From contig JAIFNF010000279.1 in assembly GCA_020047885.1 (NCBI GenBank), positions 1 to 5,462 of the forward strand: 5,462 bases of DNA, written 5' to 3'. The position numbers and the translations under genes are program-made. Of the stretch, positions 1 through 5,254 are shown one piece after another. Source of the DNA: Gammaproteobacteria bacterium. Lineage in GTDB: Bacteria; Pseudomonadota; Gammaproteobacteria; Competibacterales; Competibacteraceae. How positions within the stretch are numbered: the first letter of the stretch is position 1; every line of letters starts with the position of its first letter. The notes under the pieces were generated by a model that saw only the letters and a list, made by a program, of their open reading frames with translations, was not told the DNA's origin and ran no database searches.

Positions 1-53
1 GTATCGACAACGCCGTCAAAGCAGCCAAGGCCAGTGCCGCCAACGGTCTATAG
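1..53 (+). CDS. C-terminal end of a reading frame entering from outside the window
   Basis: In the frame beginning at base 3 the codons read IDNAVKAAKASAANGL and stop with TAG at 51-53. Nearly every codon has purine first and most have C or G third, the pattern of genuine coding sequence here. The rest of the gene lies outside the window, or, if the molecule is circular, is the ORF that begins at 5255, which is in the same frame across the join. It overlaps the GTG start at 34 by 20 nt, as in translationally coupled gene pairs. Confidence 0.35.
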   Translation, partial: IDNAVKAAKASAANGL

Positions 54-336
54 CCACAAATCTGATGCGGTCGCTGCCCTGCACCGAGACTTCATGCAAG
101 GCATTGATTTTGTTCAACTTCCCCGACCGGCGGAGTCCTCCGTAGGTGGTCTGCCCCGCATCGACTACCGGCTGTCCGCCAAGTGCTTCACCGAAGGGAA
201 GGACATGGCGGCTCGCAAGTGCCGAGCGGTGTTCAACATCACCGAGCAACCGGCACAGCCTGCATTCGCCCCCGTTCCCGCCGCCACAAATGCTTTTTGT
301 TGCGTCAGCGCAACAAGATTCACTGGTAATACTTAG
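34..336 (+). CDS. Hypothetical protein, about 100 residues
   Basis: I do not recognise this protein. The frame has coding-like codon use from about 50 to 285 (mostly G or C in third position), with segments such as AALHRDFMQGIDFVQLPRP and GLPRIDYRLSAKCFTEGKD, then an Ala/Pro-rich tail. No membrane segment, signal peptide or catalytic motif is visible. GTG 34 is chosen because AAGG lies just before it and it overlaps the end of the upstream frame; ATG 94 is an alternative start, giving about 80 residues. The frame is open to the window start, but a stop (TAA at 5457-5459) precedes it if the ends are joined. The last 15 or so codons run through the inverted repeat at 297-316, and the stop TAG (334-336) lies in the left arm of the palindrome at 329-356, so the natural end of the gene may have been altered by those repeats. 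Confidence 0.5.
   Translation: MPPTVYSHKSDAVAALHRDFMQGIDFVQLPRPAESSVGGLPRIDYRLSAKCFTEGKDMAARKCRAVFNITEQPAQPAFAPVPAATNAFCCVSATRFTGNT
297..316. repeat. Perfect 8-bp inverted repeat with 4-nt loop
   Basis: TTGTTGCG (297-304) and CGCAACAA (309-316) flank TCAG. A run of T precedes it on the plus strand and no T-run follows it on either strand, so it is not a standard intrinsic terminator. It lies inside the 3' end of the ORF at 34-336, just 12 bp from a second perfect palindrome. It may be a protein binding site or a cruciform-forming element. Confidence 0.65.
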
Positions 337-356
337 TTTCAGATGAAACTAAGTAT
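329..356. repeat. Perfect 12-bp inverted repeat at the junction of two convergent ORFs
   Basis: ATACTTAGTTTC (329-340) and GAAACTAAGTAT (345-356) pair completely around AGAT. The plus-strand ORF 34-336 ends with TAG in the left arm (334-336), and the minus-strand ORF 339-452 ends with TGA at 341-339. That is the position of a bidirectional terminator, but neither side has a T-run and the stem is A+T-rich, so termination would be weak. Alternatives are an operator for a dimeric protein or a site-specific recombination or resolution site. Confidence 0.7.
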
Positions 357-452
357 CTTGATTCCGGCCAGCAGGGCCACCATCCCCACCAGGATCGCCC
401 ACAGTGGCTCAATAAAAGCTGTAGAGGCACGAACTGGCTTAGCCTTTGTCAC
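339..452 (-). CDS. Candidate small single-span membrane protein (37 residues)
   Basis: From GTG 452 the frame reads VTKAKPVRAS, then a hydrophobic segment of about 22 residues (FIEPLWAILVGMVALLAG and following), and ends IKILSFI. A short positively charged N-terminus before one transmembrane helix suggests an N-in membrane peptide. A TAG in another frame ends one base before the GTG, an arrangement seen in coupled translation, but that upstream frame is only about 21 codons and itself may be decayed. No Shine-Dalgarno is clear. Such tiny hydrophobic ORFs may be toxins, holin-like peptides or membrane subunits; nothing here decides between these, and chance cannot be excluded. Confidence 0.33.
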   Translation of the reverse strand: MTKAKPVRASTAFIEPLWAILVGMVALLAGIKILSFI

Positions 453-500
453 ACTAGGCCATCAGGCCGGTGCGTGGCTGATAATCGCTCACAGCGGCTA
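394..500 (+). repeat. Pair of imperfect 17-bp direct repeats
   Basis: Bases 394-410 and 484-500 share ATCGCyCACAGyGGCT with 14 of 17 identical and a spacing of 90 bp. ATCAGGCCG also occurs twice nearby (461-469 and 500-508). This could mark a local duplication or binding sites. There are too few copies to call iterons. Confidence 0.35.
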
Positions 501-540
501 TCAGGCCGTCCAGAAAACCTCATTCGTGTTCCCGGACAGG

Positions 541-937
541 TTAGGCAATCCGGCGTGGTTTTTCGAGCGGTTGGCGGGGCAGCGCCAGCGCCCAAATTCG
601 TTGCTCGACGGGCGTGTCCGGGAAACAGGTGTTATTCGTCAGCAGCGGGGTGATGGCGGATGGCGGGTTCGGTTTTGATGTGGTCAGGCGTCAACGCCTA
701 GAGCGCGGTATCAACGACATTTTGCGGGACATCACATTCATTGTAGGTGCTGTACAGAAAGGACATTTGATGCTCGTCGGCCAACACATTGTTGATGGCC
801 AGTTCCAACCGGGTCATCGGGCGGTCAGGCGCAAACTGAAAATTGGCGGGGCCGGGGGTTTGCAGGAAAGCTTCCAGGGAAAAGCACAGGTCGTCGAAGT
901 CCAAAGCGATGCTCCGGTTTGTTTTGAGGAGCCGGGA
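541..937 (-). pseudogene. Frame-broken coding remnant
   Basis: Two adjoining minus-strand stretches look like coding sequence but neither is a normal gene. Bases 937-698 read SRLLKTNRSIALDFDDLCF and continue through ELAINNVLADEHQMSFLYST to a TAG at 700-698. Just downstream, in another frame, 690-541 reads a 49-residue stretch including TCFPDTPVEQRIWALALPRQ and ending KPRRIA before TAA. The second has no usable start codon; the first could start only at TTG 904 or ATG 823. Long plus-strand open frames at 614-973 and 343-678 are codon-aligned antisense shadows, as happens opposite real high-G+C genes. The simplest reading is one gene with a frameshift near 690-700, or several decay mutations. 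I recognise no family. Confidence 0.35.
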
Positions 938-993
938 TTATCCGCGACGAGGCCCTGGGGCCGGGAATCGTAAGTCGTTGATTTATGGTTGAG

Positions 994-1297
994 CTACGCA
1001 ATTTCTGCGGGCTTGGGCGGGGCTGTGGGTCGGAACGCGGGCGGGTGCGGCGCTTGCCGCTGGACCGGAATCGGGGTTTCAGGCGCTTGCACTGGCGTTG
1101 CGGCGGTCGATCCCTGCGGTGCATCGAGGCTGGCGCGGCCCTAGTCACACGGCAGGCGGTTCCCGTGGACCGTGTTACCGCGTTGCCTGGTCGGGCAATA
1201 ACCGGTCAGCCGGGGCGCAGCGGCTTGGTTCTAAGTGATTCTGGTCAGGGATGAGCGTTGCAATAACCGCTGCGACATAACAATTTAGAGACGCCAT
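994..1297 (-). pseudogene. Possible decayed coding sequence downstream of rep
   Basis: Just after rep on the same strand, ATG 1297 opens a 40-codon frame (MASLNCYVAAVIATLIPDQN onward) that stops with TAA at 1177-1175. A second frame, open from 1230 to 994, reads APRLTGYCPTRQRGNTVHG onward, meets an in-frame TAG at 1143-1141, then continues into a Pro/Ala-rich stretch ending PTAPPKPAEIA and TAG at 996-994. Codon choice in both is coding-like and the Pro/Ala tail resembles a flexible C-terminus. No single frame is intact and no Shine-Dalgarno is seen, so this looks like the remains of a gene once co-transcribed with rep. High G+C sequence can produce such frames by chance, so confidence is low. 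Confidence 0.28.
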
Positions 1298-1329
1298 CGC
1301 GGGCGCGAAAAACGTCCCACCCCTGTTCC
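1254..1329 (-). other. rep 3' flank, no clear terminator
   Basis: In the 76 bases after the rep stop there is no convincing GC-rich stem followed by a T-run in the direction of transcription. GACG and CGTC flank a TTTTT and a small CGCG-rich segment, but the pairing is weak. rep transcripts may run on into the region below 1300, or be ended by Rho. Confidence 0.4.
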
Positions 1330-4300
1330 TTACGCCGCCTTCGCCCGGCGCTTGCCCCGCGTCGCAACCCTACGGGATAGCGCCTGACGGCCTGTCACGG
1401 CCACCCAGTCATCGAAATGGGTGTAATCGGCCCGTCCGGTCACTGGGAAAAGCCCGGTTCCAGCCAGGAATGTGTCCCAATTATCGAAGATTTGATGACC
1501 CAGTTTCTGCAACTCTAGGCTCAGGTTCATCTGCTGGGGGGCGCGCTCCATCCCCAAGCGGGTCATCTTCTGGGAACCGTTCAGCGTTTCACCCCGCGCA
1601 TTCCGGCGCAGCGCGATTTCAGCGATTTCGCGGGTGGCTGGCACGTCCAGGTCAAACACCCGTTCCTGTTCCGCCCGCCCACCGACACGTCGGGCTTCAC
1701 CAAAACGAAAGCCCAGGCTCTCAAGAAAAACCTTGCACCAGCGGACGAAGGAGGACGGCTCGGTTTTTGGTAGCGAAATCCCGAAGGCGCGGGCGGTCGG
1801 GGCGAGAGAGAAGAGACGATCATAAATGTCCTTCGCCATGTCCGAGGTCAGCGTGAAAACGCCCAGAAGTGTATCTTCAGAGTTACAGTTGTCACTAGGA
1901 AGTGATTTTGGTAGCCGCGAGCAGGGGTCATTCCCTATAAGATAACTCACTCTCGCGGCTACCGACCCTTTTTCACCCCACCCTAGCACCGCCCGCAACA
2001 CCTGCTGCCGCCCGGCCAGTTGCAGGACATCTGGGCCTGGCCGGTCCAAATCTCGGAGGTTTTCGATGACCAACAACCGGTCGCTCGCCAGCAACCAGCC
2101 CATTTTGCGAATGGACTGCATCGTCCGATCATCCGACGCCAAATCATATTGATGCCGGTCTAGCGCCGAGTCATCGGGTAGCGCGATGTTGCGACGGAGC
2201 ATCTGATGCTCCAACACATACCCCTCCTCACGAGTCGTCTTACCGTCCTCGGATTTTTGCTTTAGCGCGTCGAACTCCGAAGAACTGAGCAGCGGTGCCG
2301 CCAAGATTTTTGCAATACGCGATTCCTTGCTTTCCTTCGCCACTTCACGACCTGCCTCACGAACATCCTCATCAAGCTCCATACCATCGAAATTTACGTC
2401 CCAGCCGCGAGCCATCATCAGCCAGATTAGGTCATTCGCTGCATCCCGCGACCGGGTGTTGATTTCAGCTTCGAGGTTGGCTCGTTGCAGCGCGTATTCA
2501 TCCAAATCCCAGATAACGCAGCTTGGGTCTTTCCTAGCTTCGGCATTTTTGTGGCCCACCTCGAACCACAAGTCCTCAAACTCCGTCGCCTTTGCTTCCG
2601 TATGCACATTGAAGAGCATCACATCAATCTGGGTGCAAGTGCGGTCCCGCTTCATCATCTGAACCGCATCGGTCGGGCCAACAACGCTGTTATAGCCGAA
2701 CAGGTGAGCATCGAAGTGCTTTGTGACCAGGCTGACACCCGATCCCATGACCGGGCTATACGCCAGCAATTCCAAACCCGATACCCCAGCATTAACGTCG
2801 GCCAGGAAATCCGCGTGTTCATTTTTGCTGTCGGAGGTAATGCAACGGAACGACCCATCAGCCATATTCTGCTTGCACCAAAAATCCAACTGCTCAATGG
2901 CCGTGGCCGAGTCCGACATGACGCACACTTTCCTCCCTGCGGTCCGCTGCTCCACCACCCACGCCAGCACGTCGGCGAACTCTCTGGCTCCGTGCAGCAC
3001 CCGGACATCCATCGACGCTTCAGGCACATCCACCTTAATAATATGAATGGGACGGCCAGCGCGGGCCAGGTAAGTCAGCGTGGCGGGGGTCACATCGGCA
3101 TCAGCCAGGATGACACGTTTTGCGCTTTGCAGCGCATTGAAGAAAGCTCGCTGAACGGCGACTTGTGTTTTTGACGACATCTGCGAACCGCTCGCACCCT
3201 GAGCGGCAACGAGCTGGCTGATTTCATCCACCAGCAGCAAGTCCGCCCGCGCTGCGTGTGCGCCGAAGTTGGGGTTTGTCAGCGAGTCCTGCACCACGGT
3301 AAGACATGACAAGTCCGCCAGTGGGAACGGTGTGTTCCAGTTGCCGTCCGCCCCCAGCTTCGGGTGCCGGTACGACCGGGCTTTCTCGTCCTGTAACCGG
3401 TCGCTACGGTAGTCCGCCGCGTTGAACGCCTTGCACAGGCTGGATGCCAGGGCGCAGCGATGGGTCAGCACAACGGTCCGGCCACCCTCCGCCCGCACTT
3501 TAGCCTCGGTGGGCACCAGCACCGCCGAGGTTTTTCCCGAACCGTGTGGCGCAGTAACAATATAAAGTGACGCTGCGTCGCCGAAGCAAGCCGCTTCTGC
3601 TTCCTCAAACGAAGTCACGACGCTCGTAGTGACTGGCACCACCCCAAAACCCTCATCAAGGCTGAAACTCGTCGACGGACGGAGTGGCGTCCAACTGGCC
3701 TTCTGGGTCTGCCGGAAATGCTTGAGCATTTCCATCGGGTTTTTAACATCAGCCGTTTTCTTGATGTCCAGCCACGATGCCACTTCCAGCCGCCGACTGG
3801 CGTAGTATTCCAGCACCAGGGCACCCAATTCTTTCTGCTGCGCCGAATCCAGCCGTGCGGCATCAGTGATCTGTCTCAGGATTTGTCCTGGGTGCATCCG
3901 GCGCGGGGCCAGATGTTTGAACCTGTTAAAAGTTGCCGTGGCTGCGGCCAGCAACTCCGTCTCTTGCCGTTCCAGCGCACGGAGCGTCAGGGCAAAGTCT
4001 TTCTTGACCTCGAACCCCGCAATAGCCGCAACGTCCACATCGGGGATATTCTGAAACGCCCACTCGACGGCATTCTCAACTTCACCCTGAGCCAGCCTGG
4101 CAATAGCATCCTCTCGCCCGCCCGCCACTGCGCCGTCCAACGCCGCAGGAACCAGCACGGCCAACACCTCGTCTTTAGACTGCCCAGACTTCGAGCCAGC
4201 CATCGCCGCGTCCAGAACAGTAGCGTGGACGCCATCGCCGTTAAAAACCCCGGCAGCCAGTTTTACCACTTGATCGTGAAATGGCCCAGGGTTGCCACCC

Positions 4301-5067
4301 AGTAACCTTGCGGCAGTGTTCTTGCGGCGAGGAATGAACACAGGCGGGGGGCCAGACCAAAAACGCTCCACGCCTTTGATAATGCCCCAGCGTTCCCGGC
4401 CAGCCAGCGGATCAGCCACACCGTCGAAGATTGGGTCCGCAATGTAATGAACCTGGTTATCACAGAACAGGGCAGGGTCAACGATCTTGGCGTTGTCCGG
4501 TGCGCTCGGATACCGCTCCTTATAAAGAGTGTTCTGGGTCTTGGCATACGCCTTCAAGGCGGCGTCCGAGTGCGGCTGCTCGGTAAGTACGAACAGGTGC
4601 ATTCCAATCTGGCGACCCTTCAACCCGTGACTGGCGCTGAACTGGGCAATAACATCGCAGGTCAAGCCAAGCTCAGCGGCCACGGCTGCGCCGACTTGCT
4701 GCACGTCAAAGAAGTCACCGGTGAAGTTCGGTAGGATGATATTGTCGTGGTCGAACATATGAAGCTGGGTGTGATGCCGACGAATCACCACCAAGTTTTG
4801 TTCAACCCATTTTTTCGCGTCCTTCAAGCGTCGGATACCTTGCGCCTGTCGGTCGCTGGTGATGCCCCGGACATAACACTCGCCCGCTTCCGATGCTTTT
4901 TGCAGGGCTGCCAGCACATTCTCCGCAGTCAAGTCTACTTCCACGACACGCTGGTTATGTAAGTATGCTCGCGGGTAGTTAATGACGCCTGCTGGGGTGA
5001 AGGTCTTGCTTAGGCGGCGCTCTTGCGCGTCGGCCAGGAATTGCAGTTCAGTTCTAAAACTTTCCAT
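1330..5067 (-). CDS. Plasmid replication initiator: AEP-like primase fused to SF2 origin-binding-type helicase (CyRepA1-like)
   Basis: This 1245-residue protein most likely starts plasmid replication by unwinding the origin and laying down primers. Residues about 95-215 resemble an archaeo-eukaryotic primase core: a D-x-D pair in MFDHDN (D106, D108), a small-x-His motif in FSASHG (H147), and a later hydrophobic-Asp motif IVDPALF (D197). A helical linker (about 250-490) leads to an SF2 helicase: Walker A APHGSGKTS (K512), motif Ia VVLTHR (532-537), DEIS box (D614, E615), ILADAD (653-658), motif V SPVMGSGVSL (771-780) and arginine-finger motif QMMKRDR (Q803, R807, R809). Residues about 850-1245 match nothing I recognise and end in a basic tail; origin binding there is a guess. 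ATG 5067 is the first start after an in-frame TAA 12 nt upstream. No good Shine-Dalgarno precedes it, so translation may depend on the leader. The ORF is intact. Family assignment rests on motif order, not a search. Confidence 0.93.
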   Translation of the reverse strand: MESFRTELQFLADAQERRLSKTFTPAGVINYPRAYLHNQRVVEVDLTAENVLAALQKASEAGECYVRGITSDRQAQGIRRLKDAKKWVEQNLVVIRRHHTQLHMFDHDNIILPNFTGDFFDVQQVGAAVAAELGLTCDVIAQFSASHGLKGRQIGMHLFVLTEQPHSDAALKAYAKTQNTLYKERYPSAPDNAKIVDPALFCDNQVHYIADPIFDGVADPLAGRERWGIIKGVERFWSGPPPVFIPRRKNTAARLLGGNPGPFHDQVVKLAAGVFNGDGVHATVLDAAMAGSKSGQSKDEVLAVLVPAALDGAVAGGREDAIARLAQGEVENAVEWAFQNIPDVDVAAIAGFEVKKDFALTLRALERQETELLAAATATFNRFKHLAPRRMHPGQILRQITDAARLDSAQQKELGALVLEYYASRRLEVASWLDIKKTADVKNPMEMLKHFRQTQKASWTPLRPSTSFSLDEGFGVVPVTTSVVTSFEEAEAACFGDAASLYIVTAPHGSGKTSAVLVPTEAKVRAEGGRTVVLTHRCALASSLCKAFNAADYRSDRLQDEKARSYRHPKLGADGNWNTPFPLADLSCLTVVQDSLTNPNFGAHAARADLLLVDEISQLVAAQGASGSQMSSKTQVAVQRAFFNALQSAKRVILADADVTPATLTYLARAGRPIHIIKVDVPEASMDVRVLHGAREFADVLAWVVEQRTAGRKVCVMSDSATAIEQLDFWCKQNMADGSFRCITSDSKNEHADFLADVNAGVSGLELLAYSPVMGSGVSLVTKHFDAHLFGYNSVVGPTDAVQMMKRDRTCTQIDVMLFNVHTEAKATEFEDLWFEVGHKNAEARKDPSCVIWDLDEYALQRANLEAEINTRSRDAANDLIWLMMARGWDVNFDGMELDEDVREAGREVAKESKESRIAKILAAPLLSSSEFDALKQKSEDGKTTREEGYVLEHQMLRRNIALPDDSALDRHQYDLASDDRTMQSIRKMGWLLASDRLLVIENLRDLDRPGPDVLQLAGRQQVLRAVLGWGEKGSVAARVSYLIGNDPCSRLPKSLPSDNCNSEDTLLGVFTLTSDMAKDIYDRLFSLAPTARAFGISLPKTEPSSFVRWCKVFLESLGFRFGEARRVGGRAEQERVFDLDVPATREIAEIALRRNARGETLNGSQKMTRLGMERAPQQMNLSLELQKLGHQIFDNWDTFLAGTGLFPVTGRADYTHFDDWVAVTGRQALSRRVATRGKRRAKAA

Positions 5068-5086
5068 GTAACACCATTAGGGGTAT

Positions 5087-5102
5087 GGCTCCATTCAGAG
5101 CC
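5087..5102 (-). repeat. Small stem-loop just upstream of the rep start
   Basis: GGCTC (5087-5091) and GAGCC (5098-5102) pair around a 6-nt loop, extendable by a G-U and an A-T pair. It lies about 20-35 nt before the rep ATG on the rep mRNA and includes the only GGAG nearby, which is too far away to act as a normal Shine-Dalgarno. A role in controlling rep translation is inference. Confidence 0.35.
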
Positions 5103-5103
5103 G

Positions 5104-5112
5104 TGATATACT
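5104..5112 (+). promoter_or_regulatory. Extended -10 promoter for the candidate antisense RNA
   Basis: TGATATACT fits the extended -10 form TGnTATAAT with one mismatch. The -35 position (near 5083-5089) has no good TTGACA match, which an extended -10 can tolerate. Transcription would begin near 5118-5120 and run to the terminator at 5170-5207. The element overlaps a possible minus-strand -10 at 5106-5111. Confidence 0.45.
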
Positions 5113-5134
5113 CCCTGTATCAACCCGGTCTAAA
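5106..5134 (-). promoter_or_regulatory. Possible proximal promoter for rep
   Basis: On the minus strand TTTAGA (5134-5129) and GTATAT (5111-5106) are 17 bp apart, a moderate sigma-70-like match. It would start rep mRNA near 5100 with a leader of only about 32 nt, bypassing the leader ORF. Its -10 sits on the same bases as the plus-strand -10 TATACT (5107-5112), so the two promoters could not be occupied together. Confidence 0.3.
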
Positions 5135-5136
5135 GG

Positions 5137-5187
5137 TTAATGCAGGACTTCGGGAAAAGGACATTTACTGGCCAGGCAGCGATTCAT
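5137..5187 (-). CDS. Candidate 16-residue leader peptide upstream of rep
   Basis: The short ORF reads MNRCLASKCPFPEVLH and stops with TAA 69 nt before the rep start. Its start codon follows AGGAG (5199-5195) at an ideal 7-nt spacing, a much better ribosome site than that of rep itself. The AGGAG lies in the stem and the ATG in the loop of the hairpin at 5170-5203, so folding should limit its translation. A predicted plus-strand RNA covers the whole ORF. In several plasmid families, translating a leader peptide opens the rep ribosome site; I infer a similar role here. The peptide itself resembles nothing I know, and its sequence may matter less than the act of translating it. An ORF this short can arise by chance; the well-placed Shine-Dalgarno and hairpin raise my confidence. 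It is expressed only if rep transcription starts above 5200. Confidence 0.45.
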   Translation of the reverse strand: MNRCLASKCPFPEVLH

Positions 5188-5207
5188 TACGTCGCTCCTG
5201 GCCTTTT
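5170..5207 (+). terminator. Rho-independent terminator and long hairpin in the rep leader
   Basis: The arms 5170-5182 and 5192-5203 pair over 12 bp (GGCCAGG, bulged C at 5177, AGCGA, against TCGCTCCTGGCC) around the 9-nt loop 5183-5191. TTTT follows at 5204-5207, making a good intrinsic terminator for plus-strand RNA. Read on the minus strand, the same hairpin hides the leader Shine-Dalgarno in its stem and exposes the leader ATG in its loop, so one palindrome may serve both RNAs. An A-run at 5155-5158 with GG can also pair with CCTTTT at 5202-5207, an alternative fold. Confidence 0.65.
5195..5199 (-). promoter_or_regulatory. Ribosome binding site AGGAG of the leader ORF
   Basis: AGGAG on the minus strand is separated from the leader ATG (5187) by the seven bases CGACGTA. 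It is paired within the long hairpin arm, so access to it can be switched by RNA structure or by antisense RNA. It is the only strong Shine-Dalgarno seen between 5068 and 5254 that is followed by a start codon. Confidence 0.5.
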
Positions 5208-5228
5208 AGCGTCTGGCCTACAGACGCT
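5208..5228. repeat. Perfect 8-bp inverted repeat next to the terminator
   Basis: AGCGTCTG (5208-5215) and CAGACGCT (5221-5228) pair perfectly around the 5-nt loop GCCTA. It directly abuts the TTTT of the neighbouring terminator. No T-run follows it in the plus direction; on the minus strand the run is A. It is therefore not a terminator by itself. It could be a second stem-loop of a rep mRNA leader or a protein binding site. Confidence 0.6.
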
Positions 5229-5254
5229 CCTGCACAATATGGGTAGGCACTAGA

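Larger units (their letters stand above)
5119..5207 (+). ncRNA. Candidate counter-transcribed (antisense) RNA opposite the rep leader
   Basis: A plus-strand RNA of about 90 nt is predicted between an extended -10 promoter (TGATATACT, 5104-5112) and an intrinsic terminator ending at 5207. No plus-strand gene precedes the terminator, which implies the terminator serves a short RNA. The RNA contains no good ORF. It is the exact complement of the leader ORF (5187-5137) and its Shine-Dalgarno. Its terminator-hairpin loop, UUCAUUACG, includes UUCA, which fits the YUNR U-turn pattern common in antisense kissing loops. If rep mRNA starts near 5252 it would pair with this RNA; if rep starts near 5099 the two RNAs would only diverge. 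The 5' end is estimated from the promoter, not observed. Confidence 0.42.

Noticed and set aside
16..249. Minus-strand open frame of 77 codons
   Set aside because: It overlaps the plus-strand ORF 34-336, which has clearly better codon composition.
297..316. Hairpin considered as a rho-independent terminator
   Set aside because: The T-run is before the stem on the plus strand, and the minus strand has an A-run after it, so neither direction has the required U-tract.
354..362. TATCTTGAT beside the palindrome, resembling the nick site of pC194/pUB110-type rolling-circle plasmids
   Set aside because: The only replication protein here is a primase-helicase, with no rolling-circle Rep motifs seen. 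A 9-base match is likely chance.
343..678. Plus-strand open frame of 111 codons starting in the palindrome
   Set aside because: Aligned antisense to the coding-like minus-strand stretch at 690-541; the start is inside the inverted repeat without a Shine-Dalgarno.
614..973. Plus-strand open frame of 119 codons
   Set aside because: It is codon-aligned antisense to the more coding-like minus-strand stretch at 937-698, and its composition is typical of antisense shadows.
825..1148. Minus-strand open frame of 107 codons, rich in Arg and Pro
   Set aside because: The other minus-strand frames over the same bases have more natural codon use; this one looks like an off-frame reading of them.
985..1254. 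Plus-strand open frame of 89 codons, very rich in Arg and Gly
   Set aside because: Composition matches a G+C-rich shadow of the minus-strand Pro/Ala-rich frame; no recognisable domain.
1195..1269. GCAATAACCG repeated at 1195-1204 and 1260-1269, considered as iterons
   Set aside because: Only two short copies 65 bp apart within a possible decayed gene; too few for an iteron array.
2485..3174. Plus-strand open frame of 229 codons inside rep
   Set aside because: It is codon-aligned antisense to rep, a common shadow in high-G+C genes. The rep frame has intact helicase motifs here.
3718..4305. Plus-strand open frame of 195 codons inside rep
   Set aside because: Antisense shadow of the rep linker and primase-proximal region; no motifs of its own.
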